A stretch of DNA of 64,000 nt. Origin: Undibacterium pigrum (GTDB lineage Bacteria > Pseudomonadota > Gammaproteobacteria > Burkholderiales > Burkholderiaceae_D). Under the pieces are notes generated by a model. It made no database searches, was not told where the DNA came from, and saw nothing but the letters and a program-made list of their open reading frames with translations. The DNA is taken from assembly GCF_003201815.1 (NCBI RefSeq), contig NZ_QJKB01000006.1, positions 186,001 to 250,000 of the forward strand, in the 5' to 3' direction. Made by a program: the position numbers and the translations under genes. Positions 18,364 through 26,909 of the stretch are shown here, piece by piece (within the stretch, counting starts at the first letter, position 1; every line of letters starts with the position of its first letter).

Positions 18364-18819
18364 ATGGAACATCCAGTGTATGTGGAAAAGCAGTGGTTCA
18401 GGTTTTTGTGGATATTCATGCCACTGATGACCCTGTTTTCCATGGGGACGCAGATCATGGCAGGCGTGCCTCTGGCTGCGTGGGTCATGCTGAGTGTCCC
18501 CATTATCAATGCCCTGGTCTTGCTGGTTCTGGGTTGCCTGACCATACGCATGGATGCCAGTCACCTGACCTGGAGTTTTGGCTGGCTGGGTTGGCCTGTC
18601 TGGAAAGTTGCGCTGGCAGATATTCAATTTGCAGAGAGCACGAGCACTACTTTTCTTGAAGGCCTGGGAATTAAAAAAACCGCAGAAGGCATGTTGTATA
18701 ACGCCACTGGCAAATTGGCTGTACGCCTGAAACTGCACAATGGCAAGATGATACGTCTGGGCACGCAAGATCCACAACGCCTGCTCAGTTATCTGACACC
18801 ACGTTTGAATGCCAGATAA
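18364..18819 (+). CDS. Small membrane protein with two transmembrane segments
   Basis: 151 aa. Hydrophobic segments at about 14-33 and 38-60 are followed by a soluble beta-rich C-terminal part (MRMDASHLTWSFGWLGWPVWKVALADI... RLKLHNGKMIRLGTQDPQRLLSYL), which resembles a bacterial PH-like domain; that likeness is by eye. Function unknown. It sits between the SPFH gene (20 bp upstream) and the ribbon-helix-helix-like gene, whose ATG overlaps its TAA stop, so all three are translated from one message. Confidence 0.75.
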   Translation: MEHPVYVEKQWFRFLWIFMPLMTLFSMGTQIMAGVPLAAWVMLSVPIINALVLLVLGCLTIRMDASHLTWSFGWLGWPVWKVALADIQFAESTSTTFLEGLGIKKTAEGMLYNATGKLAVRLKLHNGKMIRLGTQDPQRLLSYLTPRLNAR

Positions 18820-19037
18820 TGGCCAGCCCAGGAAAAAAATCCTTCCCCCTGCGTATCGATCCCCTGTTGTGGAACGAGATCGAACGCATGGCCGCGCAAG
18901 AGCTGCGCAGTGCCAATGCGCAGGTTGAGTATCTGCTCAGGCAGGCATTGAAGCAGCAAGGACGGCATGTGCCCACTGCAAAGTCAGATGTAGATGCTAA
19001 TGTTAATGACGACACTCAGCCAGACGGGCAAAGCTGA
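18819..19037 (+). CDS. Small Arc/ribbon-helix-helix-like protein of the SPFH operon
   Basis: 72 aa. Residues 8-46 (FPLRIDPLLWNEIERMAAQELRS then ANAQVEYLLRQALKQQG) fit an Arc-type ribbon-helix-helix: a beta strand with basic/hydrophobic alternation, then two helices. The tail is polar and acidic. Its ATG overlaps the stop of the preceding gene (TAATG). It could bind the palindrome in front of the operon (autoregulation), but this is inference; such small proteins also accompany SPFH genes without proven DNA binding. Confidence 0.72.
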   Translation: MASPGKKSFPLRIDPLLWNEIERMAAQELRSANAQVEYLLRQALKQQGRHVPTAKSDVDANVNDDTQPDGQS

Positions 19038-19091
19038 AGGACTTGTCGGTGGCAGCAGGCAAGTTGAAAGCCAGCTATACTTGCTACAAAT

Positions 19092-19694
19092 ATGAACTAC
19101 CTCGCCCACATTTACCTGGCACAGCATAGCGATAAAGCCATGCTGGGTGCCTTGCTCGGTGACTTTGTCAAACTGAAAGACACGGCGCTTTATCACCCCG
19201 ATATCCAGGCTGATATACAGATACACAGGCAAGTCGATAGCTTTACCGACAGCCATCCTATCGTGTTGCAGGCGAAGGCCTTATTCCAGGATCAGCATCG
19301 TCGCTATTCCGGTATTTTGCTGGATATTTTTTATGACCATGTGCTGAGCCAGCATTGGCCACAAGGCAGCCCGACACCGCGTGCGGAACTGATACAACGC
19401 TTCTACGCAGCCCTGCAAGAGCAAGCAAAAATAATCTTGCCTGATAACCTGCAGGCAGCCTTGCCACGCATGCTCAGCCAGGACTGGCTGGGGTCTTATC
19501 ATGAATTTGATGGAGTCAGAATTGCGGTGGAGCGCACTTCCCAAAGACTGTCAAAGAATGGTGATCTATTGCGTGCTGGTCTGGATGATTTGCAAAACAA
19601 CTACGATGAATTAAGCAAAGGCTTTCAGGAATTTTTTCCAGAGCTTATTCAGTATGTGGCCGGGCAGCGTGTGCAATTGCAATCACCAAGCTAG
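19092..19694 (+). CDS. acpH: Acyl carrier protein phosphodiesterase (DUF479)
   Basis: 200 aa with MNYLAHIYLAQHSDKAMLGALLGDFVK at the N-terminus and the HD-like metal-site residues H-R-Q-V-D-SFTDSHP and LLDIFYDHVLSQHW, as in AcpH of E. coli. It removes the 4'-phosphopantetheine group from holo-ACP in the cytoplasm. It follows the SPFH operon by 54 bp and is convergent with the patatin gene, only 11 bp away. Confidence 0.92.
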   Translation: MNYLAHIYLAQHSDKAMLGALLGDFVKLKDTALYHPDIQADIQIHRQVDSFTDSHPIVLQAKALFQDQHRRYSGILLDIFYDHVLSQHWPQGSPTPRAELIQRFYAALQEQAKIILPDNLQAALPRMLSQDWLGSYHEFDGVRIAVERTSQRLSKNGDLLRAGLDDLQNNYDELSKGFQEFFPELIQYVAGQRVQLQSPS

Positions 19695-19705
19695 ACAAGA
19701 TCGCT

Positions 19706-20809
19706 TCAGAAATTCAGGGGCTGCACCAAGTCAAGATTTGGCTTGTCGACAAAGGCCGCAAAATCATCGCGCATGCGTGAACTTTCGCTGATCGCCAGCT
19801 TCCAGTTCAGGATGCGGAAATCATGGTTGGTGCCGTAATAGAAAAAGTCCTTGCGGTCCGGCAGTTTGCTACGTGTCAGCCTCTTCAGGAAAGAAGGTGA
19901 TGGCGACACCATGATCACATTATCCAGCCACTGACGATTGGCACCCATGCCCGCCCTGCGCCAGGGCAGGGGTTTATCCAGCCAGCCCGGCACGATGTGA
20001 TCGGTAAAATGCGGGTATAGCACCAGGTCGCCATCCTTGCTGCCAGCCACGCGTGAATAAGGCAGGGCCAGGTGATAATCGATGATGCCGCCATCCCAGT
20101 AAGTGCCTGCCGGTGCATGCGGTATATGCGCGACTGGTTCCATGATCAGCGGCAAAGTGCCGGAGGCCAGCAGTGACCAGCCCAGGTTATCTGTCTTCAG
20201 CGGGCAGAAATGGGTATCAAAACCATCGAACCTGGCTTTCAGCCAGAACAGCGGATCACGTGTATCGCCAACGATGACGCGGTCCATATGCTTCGCCAGA
20301 CGTGAGCGCGAAGCCAGGTTGGCAAAGGTCGCTGCCACAAAACCGGCCTTGGCCCTGTTCACAGAGTTTGGTGCGCTCAGCAAACCGCGACCACGTACCG
20401 CCAGCAAATGCAGCCTGTGCAAAGGCTGGTTGACGATCTCTGATTCATACCCGCCTATGAAGCCATGCAAAAGATTTTGTATCTCGCGCGTGACATACAG
20501 GGCAGAAGGTTTTTCCGGGTAACGCTGTTCACAATACAAATCACCGAGGCGCTGGAAAGCTGCCACCGGGTCAGCATGACTGGCTGCAGCCATGCGCCAG
20601 GCACCGATTGAGGCACCGATCAGCGTGCGTTCACGCGGTGCAGTTGGCAGCCATTCGCCAAATATCCATTGATCCAGTGCCTGCAATATCAAACCCTTGG
20701 GGCCGCCAGCCGCTGCCGGAATAATGGCAATGTCCTGCGCGCGCAAGCCATGCTCACGCAGATGTGCGTAAGCTTTGCGACCAGCATGGATTTGTATGGC
20801 TAAACTCAT
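19706..20809 (-). CDS. Patatin-like phospholipase family protein
   Basis: 367 aa. The oxyanion-hole glycine motif AAAGGPKG (residues 32-39), the nucleophile elbow GASIG with Ser67 and the catalytic aspartate in [16 protein letters not shown] make up a patatin Ser-Asp dyad. Probably hydrolyses acyl esters of lipids; no signal peptide, so cytoplasmic or membrane-peripheral. Its ATG overlaps the TGA of pth by 4 bp (ATGA), implying translational coupling with pth, an unexpected partner. Confidence 0.9.
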   Translation of the reverse strand: MSLAIQIHAGRKAYAHLREHGLRAQDIAIIPAAAGGPKGLILQALDQWIFGEWLPTAPRERTLIGASIGAWRMAAASHADPVAAFQRLGDLYCEQRYPEKPSALYVTREIQNLLHGFIGGYESEIVNQPLHRLHLLAVRGRGLLSAPNSVNRAKAGFVAATFANLASRSRLAKHMDRVIVGDTRDPLFWLKARFDGFDTHFCPLKTDNLGWSLLASGTLPLIMEPVAHIPHAPAGTYWDGGIIDYHLALPYSRVAGSKDGDLVLYPHFTDHIVPGWLDKPLPWRRAGMGANRQWLDNVIMVSPSPSFLKRLTRSKLPDRKDFFYYGTNHDFRILNWKLAISESSRMRDDFAAFVDKPNLDLVQPLNF

Positions 20810-21378
20810 TTTGTCGTATGGAGTTGCATCATCGCTTCAGGGAATTTACCTTCAACCAGCAAGGGTAGCACAGCCAGGCTATTGGCGATGGCATCATCTA
20901 TCGGCCCCTGTTCTTCCTTGCGTGGCCGGTGCAAGACAAAGTCCGCCACGCCCTGTGTCAAATTCAGGCTGCGCGGGTGGCCTATGCCTATGCGCAAACG
21001 CCAGTAATCCTGTGTTCCAAGGGCGGCTGTAATATCTTTCAGGCCATTATGCCCGCCAGATGAACCACCCAGTTTGAGCTTGGCAATGCCAGGCATGATA
21101 TCCAGTTCATCATGCACCACCAGCACCTGGTCAGGTGTGATCTTGTAGAAGCGGCAAATCGCACCTACCGATTGCCCGGAGCGGTTCATGAAGGTTTGTG
21201 GTTCCAGCAACCAGACTTCCTGATTGGCGATACGGGTCTTACCCACAAGGGCATTGAAATTCTTGTCCCTTTGCAGGCTGGCTGGCAATTGGTCTACCAG
21301 CCAGAAACCGGCATTGTGGCGTGTTTGTTCATATTCAGGGCCGGGGTTACCCAGGCCGACGATCAGGCGTATGGTCAT
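20806..21378 (-). CDS. pth: Peptidyl-tRNA hydrolase
   Basis: 190 aa, normal length. [20 protein letters not shown] contains N11 and the catalytic H21; [12 protein letters not shown] supplies the conserved aspartate; [13 protein letters not shown] follows. Pth cleaves peptidyl-tRNA released by stalled ribosomes and recycles tRNA. ATG at 21378; first gene of a unit with the patatin gene overlapping its stop. Confidence 0.96.
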   Translation of the reverse strand: MTIRLIVGLGNPGPEYEQTRHNAGFWLVDQLPASLQRDKNFNALVGKTRIANQEVWLLEPQTFMNRSGQSVGAICRFYKITPDQVLVVHDELDIMPGIAKLKLGGSSGGHNGLKDITAALGTQDYWRLRIGIGHPRSLNLTQGVADFVLHRPRKEEQGPIDDAIANSLAVLPLLVEGKFPEAMMQLHTTK

Positions 21379-21613
21379 TGCTAAGCTGGTATCTTGTTGT
21401 TATTGCAGGACTGTTGTCCTGCGTAATGGGGGCTATTATAACTAAGCTGAATGCGCTAAGGCGAAAGCGGGGTATTCGACAATCTTAATAAGGTCATTCC
21501 ACCTGGCTGGCGCTCCGGCGTGCGTGGTATATCGTGAAGCGTATTAACTTCAGATTCTTATTGTTTTACGTATCTGTTTTTCAAATACGTTTATACGTCA
21601 TTTAGGATTGCCG

Positions 21614-21787
21614 GTCGGGGGTAGCCCGACAGCTACATCCCTTTTTGCTTCGCCAAAAAGGGATGCCAAAAAGGCGACCCAGGCGTAGCCGCCCCTGCGG
21701 GGTTCCCGTTTATGCAGTACAAAAAATGGGAAATGCCCGAAACTCGCTGCGCTCAGACACGGGCATTTCTAATCCATTTTCTGTACG
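21614..21787. repeat. Cluster of inverted repeats (REP-like or MITE-like)
   Basis: Three hairpins follow each other: GTCGGG/CCCGAC (21614-21630), TCCCTTTTTG/CAAAAAGGGA around CTTCGC (21638-21663) and a long imperfect stem whose arms are 21714-21739 and 21761-21787 (GTACAAAAAATGG...CGGG paired with its complement). GC-rich CCGCCCCTGCGGGG lies between. It looks like a dispersed intergenic repeat, but only one copy is in the window. Confidence 0.6.
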
Positions 21788-21819
21788 GCACAAACGGCGT
21801 CTACACATGGGAACTGCAG

Positions 21820-22059
21820 AAAACCAAAACCAAAACCAAAACCAAAACCAAAACCAAAACCAAAACCAAAACCAAAACCAAAACCAAAACCAAAACCAAA
21901 ACCAAAACCAAAAGCAAAACCAAAACCAAAACCAAAAGCAAAACCAAAACCAAAAGCAAAAGCAAAACCAAAACCAAAACCAAAAGCAAAAGCAAAAGCA
22001 AAAGCAAAAGCAAAAGCAAAAGCAAAAGCAAAAGCAAAAGCAAAAGCAAAAGCAAAAGC
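21820..22059. repeat. Tandem hexanucleotide tract, 40 units of AAAACC / AAAAGC
   Basis: Exactly 40 units of 6 bp by reading. The first 15 are AAAACC, then AAAACC and AAAAGC alternate irregularly, and the last 13 (from 21982) are all AAAAGC. The gradient of the C/G variant suggests growth by replication slippage and unit conversion. All six frames read as two-residue repeats (Lys-Thr/Lys-Ser, Asn-Gln/Lys-Gln, Leu-Val/Leu-Leu), so the ORFs are low complexity. A hexamer cannot shift frame but can change length. Confidence 0.95.
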
Positions 22060-22131
22060 GACGTCACTACGCCTGCACTCATACTTCTTAAAGCTGGGGC
22101 GATTTACTTTTCTGAATGATACTTTTATTTC

Positions 22132-22187
22132 AAAAAAACTCCCGTGCCAGCATGCTCAAAAAACATGCAGTTTATGACGCACGGGAA
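22132..22187 (-). terminator. Terminator of the HlyD/ABC export operon
   Basis: On the minus strand CCCGTGC ... GCACGGG arms with an inner CATG-containing hairpin are followed by a run of seven T. It lies about 65 bp past the permease stop. Confidence 0.85.
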
Positions 22188-22252
22188 AAGAGGTTCAGGT
22201 CAACTGTTTTGCAGGTTTCCCGGAAACAGATCTGGGAATTCACAGGCTTTAC

Positions 22253-24688
22253 TCAGGCATGCAGGGAAAGGGCTAGTCGCTGGCGGGTGGCCTTTCTGGC
22301 TTGCAGGGTGACAGCAATGAAGGCGATGGTGCAGGACCATAGTAGCGAAAACACCAGCGTCCACCAGACGATGGGGGCATGTTCTACATAGCTTGCCAGA
22401 TAGCGTTCTATCGTGATGGCGGCAACGGGCAGGGCGATGGTGGCTGACAGCAAGGTCAGCAAGCCTATTTCTTTCATCACCAGCCTGGCGATATGGCGCT
22501 TGCCTGCACCGTAGAGCTTGCGCAGGGCGATTTCTTTTTCGCGTCTTTGTACCGTATAGGCAGACAGGGCATAGGTGCCGAATGCCGCGATGGCCAGGGC
22601 GATGAGGCTTGAGATGACGAGTAATCTTGCCAGGCGCTGGTCTTCTTCATAATGGGTATCAAGGATTTGCCGCGCACTGTGCATCTCCAGTAACTTGTCA
22701 GGGAAGTACACAGGCCACAGGCTTTGCAAGGTGCTGGCTGTCGCGGCAACAGAAGTGCGGCTGCGTATGCTGAGTACGGTTCCTGCCACCCAGAGTTCAT
22801 AGGCAATGGCACGTGGTGCTTCGCGCATCGAATGGAAGCGCAGTTCAGGGGCAATGCCGATGATGCGCTTGGTCGCTTGCTTGCCATCGAATTGCTTGTA
22901 CACCAGAATTTTTCCGACAGCGGCTTCCGGTGTGGCAAAACCCAGCTGGCGTACTGCAATGCTATTCAATATGATGGGTTCAGCATCACCTTCCTTGTCC
23001 AGCCTGGGATCAAACAAGCGTCCGGCGACAGCTTTGATCTGGTAAGTAGCAAAGAAATTGGCACTGACGGATTTCATGTCGGGCGCAATTGCGGTGCCGT
23101 CTGGTAGCTTGACATCCATCAGCCAGGGGTTGATATAACGGCCTATGGCATCTGTTGATGCAGCCATGCTGGCGACATCCGGTTTTTGTGACAAGGCTGC
23201 GATAAGGCCCTGGGCATTCTTGCTTTCACTGACAGGTTCTGGCAAGTCCACGATCAGGATAGGTGCAGGATCAAAACCCGGTGAGGCCTTGATGGCAAAG
23301 TCTGCCTGCCAGGCGATTGCCAGCGTCACGCTGGCCAGGCCCATGGCAGTGGCAATCTGCAAGACGGTCATCAGCCTGCGCAATTGTCTGCCCTGCGTGG
23401 ATTCACTGTCAGGTCGTCCTGCCAATACCTGGGTAGGGCGGGTACGTATGGCAATCCAGGCCGGGTAGATGGCAGTCAGCAGACCCAGCAGCAGGCCGAT
23501 GATAATGGCGGCAGCGAGATTGCCGCCAGAGACTATGCTGTCTAGCTTGCGGTTCATCAGTTCTGCAAACAGTGGCAATGCCAGGTAAGCCAGCAGCAAG
23601 CCCAGCCCGGTTGCCAGCATGGATACCAGCAAGGACTCCGCCAGAAATTGCAAAATGATTTGAGGGATGCTTGCTCCCAGTACCTTGCGCATGCCTATTT
23701 CACGCTGCCTGCGCAGCGTACGCACTGTCGCCAGATTGACATAGTTGATGGCTGCCAGCGCCAGGATAAGGATGGCGATGGCCGCTAGCCCCTTGATCAC
23801 CACAGGGTCGCCCCGGTCGCCCGGTACAGTGATAGGGTTTTTTGCGATTTCCTGATCAAAATAAGCATCCCGCAAAGGCACGAGACTCAGGTCCATGGCC
23901 TTGCGTGTACCCAGCCTGGCTTTGGCATCTGGCAGCATATTGTTTTGCACACTGCTGGCTTGGTCAACGATATCTTGCAGCTTGTCGGTTATCGCCTTGA
24001 GCGAACTGCCAGGTTTTATACGTATGAAGAGTTTGGCATTTGATCCATACTCACCTGTCATCGCTTCAGCACGTGCATCGTCAGGTATCAATGAAGAATT
24101 CATCCCGATGATGACAGCAAAGGGTATCGTCGTATTGTCTGGTGGGTTGCGCACGACAGCAGCCACGCGCAGGCTTTTGCCACCTATTTGCAGGGATTGA
24201 CCCAGGGCAGGGGTTGTGTCAAATATTTTTCGTGCAGCATCTTCCGTGATAGCGAGATTTTCCGGGCGCTCCAGTGCTGTTTTCAAATCTCCCTGAACAG
24301 CTTGCATGCCCAGCATGTCTGCGAAGCCAGGCAAGACGGGAAGAATTTTTAATCTGTTGAGACGCTCACCCACGCGAACAGTGACTTCAGGCCGCAAAAA
24401 ATAGCCGCTGATATCGATCACGCCAGGGATTTTTTTGCCAGGTGCACGCAGCAAGACCGGGGCCTGGTCAAACCGCGCTTCTGCCGGGTCAACATTGTAT
24501 TTATGCTTGATGACATATAGTTCATCGACATGCGGTATCTGGCTATCGTATTCAAAAGCAAAGCGCACAAAGCCGAGCATTAAAAGGCATATCGCCATGC
24601 CCAAGCTGAGTATGCATATGCTGATGCCAGAATAGCCAGGTTCCTGTGCCAGCACGCGCCAGCCTATGCGAAAGTCTTTTATTTTCAT
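22253..24688 (-). CDS. ABC transporter permease, MacB/FtsX-like, two-domain
   Basis: 811 aa from ATG 24688 (MKIKDFRIGWRVLAQEPGYSG); the frame is open further upstream, but that part overlaps the ATPase gene. Two MacB-like repeats, each with a membrane segment, a periplasmic domain and an FtsX-type three-segment permease: first TM at about 20-42, FtsX domain about 280-400, second half from about 425 and final FtsX domain about 680-800. With the adjacent ATPase and HlyD-like adaptor it should form a macrolide/peptide-type exporter or mechanotransmission pump; the substrate is unknown. Third gene of a sigma-54-type operon. Confidence 0.9.
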   Translation of the reverse strand: MKIKDFRIGWRVLAQEPGYSGISICILSLGMAICLLMLGFVRFAFEYDSQIPHVDELYVIKHKYNVDPAEARFDQAPVLLRAPGKKIPGVIDISGYFLRPEVTVRVGERLNRLKILPVLPGFADMLGMQAVQGDLKTALERPENLAITEDAARKIFDTTPALGQSLQIGGKSLRVAAVVRNPPDNTTIPFAVIIGMNSSLIPDDARAEAMTGEYGSNAKLFIRIKPGSSLKAITDKLQDIVDQASSVQNNMLPDAKARLGTRKAMDLSLVPLRDAYFDQEIAKNPITVPGDRGDPVVIKGLAAIAILILALAAINYVNLATVRTLRRQREIGMRKVLGASIPQIILQFLAESLLVSMLATGLGLLLAYLALPLFAELMNRKLDSIVSGGNLAAAIIIGLLLGLLTAIYPAWIAIRTRPTQVLAGRPDSESTQGRQLRRLMTVLQIATAMGLASVTLAIAWQADFAIKASPGFDPAPILIVDLPEPVSESKNAQGLIAALSQKPDVASMAASTDAIGRYINPWLMDVKLPDGTAIAPDMKSVSANFFATYQIKAVAGRLFDPRLDKEGDAEPIILNSIAVRQLGFATPEAAVGKILVYKQFDGKQATKRIIGIAPELRFHSMREAPRAIAYELWVAGTVLSIRSRTSVAATASTLQSLWPVYFPDKLLEMHSARQILDTHYEEDQRLARLLVISSLIALAIAAFGTYALSAYTVQRREKEIALRKLYGAGKRHIARLVMKEIGLLTLLSATIALPVAAITIERYLASYVEHAPIVWWTLVFSLLWSCTIAFIAVTLQARKATRQRLALSLHA

Positions 24689-24701
24689 TTCAGGTTCTGC
24701 C

Positions 24702-25382
24702 TCATGCTGCCTGCAAGGCATCGACGACGATGCGGCCATCAAGCAAATGCAGGGTGCGTGAAGCCTGCGCCGCATGTGATGGCGAGTGGGTGACCATGAC
24801 CACAGTCGTCCCTTCTGCATTGATGGTGCGCAGCAAGCGCATGACTTCATCACCATGCGCACTATCGAGATTGCCGGTAGGTTCATCGGCCAGCAAGACC
24901 GCCGGATTGGCAATCAGGGCGCGCGCAATCGCCACGCGTTGCTGCTGGCCTCCCGATAATTGTGAAGGCCGGTGCTTAGCCCTGTGGCTGATGCCCAGTT
25001 TCTCCAGCATGGCAGCAACGCGCTCGCGTCTTTCCCTGGCTGGCGTGGCAGTATATTCCAGTGCCAGTTCCACATTTTCTGCGACGGATAATTCTTCTAT
25101 CAGATTAAAGCTCTGAAAAATGAAACCTATACGGCCACGACGCAATTGATTGAGTTTATTTTCACTCCACGTCGTGATGTCCTGACCTTCAAATTCATAG
25201 CTCCCCTGCGTAGGCACATCCAGCAGACCCAGCAAGCCCAGCAAGGTCGATTTACCACAGCCAGAAGGCCCGGTGATGGCGACATACTCGCCTGCATCAA
25301 TATCCAGGTCTATCTGGTCCAGTGCCGTGGTTTGTACTTCTCCGGCGAAATGGATTTTGCTGACGGCTTTGAGTTTGATCAT
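24702..25382 (-). CDS. ABC transporter ATP-binding protein (MacB/LolD type)
   Basis: 226 aa. Walker A GPSGCGKST (about residues 38-46), Q-loop FIFQSFNLIEE, signature LSGGQQQRVAIARAL, Walker B VLLADEPTGNLDS and H-loop VTHSP. It powers the neighbouring MacB/FtsX-type permease. It starts 16 bp after the HlyD-like gene and ends 13 bp before the permease gene, all on the minus strand. Confidence 0.95.
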   Translation of the reverse strand: MIKLKAVSKIHFAGEVQTTALDQIDLDIDAGEYVAITGPSGCGKSTLLGLLGLLDVPTQGSYEFEGQDITTWSENKLNQLRRGRIGFIFQSFNLIEELSVAENVELALEYTATPARERRERVAAMLEKLGISHRAKHRPSQLSGGQQQRVAIARALIANPAVLLADEPTGNLDSAHGDEVMRLLRTINAEGTTVVMVTHSPSHAAQASRTLHLLDGRIVVDALQAA

Positions 25383-25398
25383 GGTAAATCTCCGTTTT

Positions 25399-26685
25399 TT
25401 ACTTATTGATTTGCAAGCGTTTTACATTAAGATAATTGGCATAGCTCGATACGATCACTTTGTCTCCTTTTGCCAGGCCTGACAAGACTTCTATCTGGCG
25501 ATTATTGCGTCTGCCGATTTTTATTTCACGCCTTAGGGCTTGTGTCCCATCGGGTTTGAGCACAAATACCCAGTTGCCGCCGGTGTCAGTGATAAAGCTG
25601 GCATTAGGGAGTAACATGGCTGGGCCTGGTTCACCCAAAGTAATATTGGCTTCCAGGCTTTGCCCCGGGCTGATTGCATCATCCTGCTGTTGTACAAACT
25701 CCAGCTCCACCTTGAAACGGCCATCCTTGATTTGCGGGAAGACATTGCGCACCACGACAGCCAGGGTTCTATCCCCCAGATGTACTATGCCATTTCGCCC
25801 GCTGCTAATGCGGCTCAAATAATATTCATCTATTTGTGCCACCAGTTTTACCAGCCTTGGGTCATCGATGCGGCCTATGCGTTTTCCTGTCGTCATGGTT
25901 TCGCCAACTTGCAAATGAAAGTCGGTCAGCCTGCCTGCCACCGGAGCGCGCACGGCCAGTGCAGCAACCGTGGCATTCACCAGTTGCAAACCTGACTGCA
26001 ATCCCCTGATGCCATTTTCCATTTGCAGTTGCGCATCACGTTTCACTTTCAACTCTGCATCACGGCTGGTTTTTTCTTCAGCGACGGCAAATTGTGCACG
26101 CTCGAGTTTGTCTGCCGATTCTTCCAGTGCCACTAAAGAAATAAAATTTTTCTCTGCCAGTTTTTCATTTCTGGCATGTTGCTTTTTTGTTTGAGCCAGT
26201 TCAAATTCCAGTGCTGACAAACGACGCTGGTGATCCGTATTACCCAACTGAAAATTCACGCGCAAATTTGCCAGGTTGGAAATCTGTTGCGTATGTTCTG
26301 CCTGCCGCGCCAGCAATTCCAGGTTGCGCTGTGGATTCGACAGACGAAACAATAATTGCCCCTGCCCGACCATGCTGCCATCCTGGGCAAATACTTCTTC
26401 CACACGGCCAGATTCAACAGTATCAAGCACGACAGAATTGAGTGGCTCTGCGGTGGCACGCAGCATCAGGTCATCCAGATAAAGCCCTTGTTCAACGCTG
26501 GCAATACGCAGCTCTGTTGCCTGTACCATCAAGCCTTGCGGCATCATATACCAGGCCAGACCAGCTAAACTACCAAGCAACATCAGTGCAAAGCAAGCCC
26601 GCAGCCAGCGCTGCTTACGCTTTCCGGGTATCACTTTGTCCATCGCCTCGCCGGTAATGGCGGGGCGTGCATTTGGCTGGTTCAT
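25399..26685 (-). CDS. HlyD/MacA-like periplasmic adaptor subunit
   Basis: 428 aa from ATG 26685 (MNQPNARPAITGEAMDKVIPG). A single membrane anchor at about 27-48 is followed by a barrel-sandwich/lipoyl half (VESGRVEEVFAQDGSMVGQGQLLFRLSN), a coiled-coil hairpin (about 120-230), the second lipoyl half (VRAPVAGRLTDFHLQVGE) and a beta-barrel domain. It links the inner-membrane exporter to an outer-membrane channel, which is not encoded nearby. First gene of the operon, 24 nt after the predicted sigma-54 start. Confidence 0.92.
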   Translation of the reverse strand: MNQPNARPAITGEAMDKVIPGKRKQRWLRACFALMLLGSLAGLAWYMMPQGLMVQATELRIASVEQGLYLDDLMLRATAEPLNSVVLDTVESGRVEEVFAQDGSMVGQGQLLFRLSNPQRNLELLARQAEHTQQISNLANLRVNFQLGNTDHQRRLSALEFELAQTKKQHARNEKLAEKNFISLVALEESADKLERAQFAVAEEKTSRDAELKVKRDAQLQMENGIRGLQSGLQLVNATVAALAVRAPVAGRLTDFHLQVGETMTTGKRIGRIDDPRLVKLVAQIDEYYLSRISSGRNGIVHLGDRTLAVVVRNVFPQIKDGRFKVELEFVQQQDDAISPGQSLEANITLGEPGPAMLLPNASFITDTGGNWVFVLKPDGTQALRREIKIGRRNNRQIEVLSGLAKGDKVIVSSYANYLNVKRLQINK

Positions 26686-26718
26686 CTCTGGATTTGTCTG
26701 CTGTCTCAGTATGCCTAT

Positions 26719-26734
26719 TGCAAAGCCTGTGCCA
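26719..26734 (-). promoter_or_regulatory. Sigma-54 (RpoN) -24/-12 promoter of the export operon
   Basis: On the minus strand TGGCAC-N5-TTGCA matches the RpoN consensus with exact 10-bp spacing between GG and GC. The predicted start lies near 26709, leaving a 24-nt leader before ATG 26685. The inverted repeat at 26795-26845 upstream fits an enhancer for a bacterial enhancer-binding protein. Confidence 0.85.
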
Positions 26735-26794
26735 GGCATGTCGTGCCGGTAAAACCAGTATCCAGGGCGTTTTTTTTGCAAAACTGTCCTGAAC

Positions 26795-26845
26795 TGTCCG
26801 AAAGTGAACAAGTCAGCGACAAGTTCGCTTGTTCATATACGGACA
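26795..26845. promoter_or_regulatory. Long inverted repeat, probable enhancer for a sigma-54 activator
   Basis: Arms 26795-26812 and 26828-26845 read TGTCCG-AAAG-TGAACAAG and TGTCCG-TATA-TGAACAAG (the latter on the minus strand), 15 of 18 positions identical, separated by 15 bp. An additional ACTGTCC repeat lies at 26783-26789. It is 61-126 bp upstream of the -24/-12 element. The activator gene is not in the window. Confidence 0.7.
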
Positions 26846-26866
26846 CAGCCAGCCAATAAAAAAGCA

Positions 26867-26894
26867 CCGCTCCCATGACAGGAACGGTGCTTCA
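26867..26894 (-). terminator. Terminator of uvrA
   Basis: GCACCGTTCC and GGGAGCGGTGC arms (one mismatch region) with loop TGTCAT, followed on the minus strand by TTTTTT. It starts 16 bp after the uvrA stop. Confidence 0.88.
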
Positions 26895-26909
26895 ATGAAT
26901 ATCAAAAAC

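Larger units (their letters stand above)
21379..22252. other. 874-bp intergenic region with hairpin cluster and hexanucleotide tract
   Basis: No gene is supported here. In order it holds the pth promoter side, several hairpins (21614-21787), a 240-bp hexanucleotide tract (21820-22059) and the terminator of the export operon (22132-22187). Open frames across the tract are produced by the repeat itself. Confidence 0.75.

Noticed and set aside
21820..22059. CRISPR-like array
   Set aside because: Tandem 6-bp units with no spacers and no cas genes; not CRISPR.
21645..22119. ORFs of 148, 135 and 93 codons across the hexanucleotide tract
   Set aside because: The repeat unit contains no stop in these frames, so they are open by construction; products would be pure two-residue repeats.
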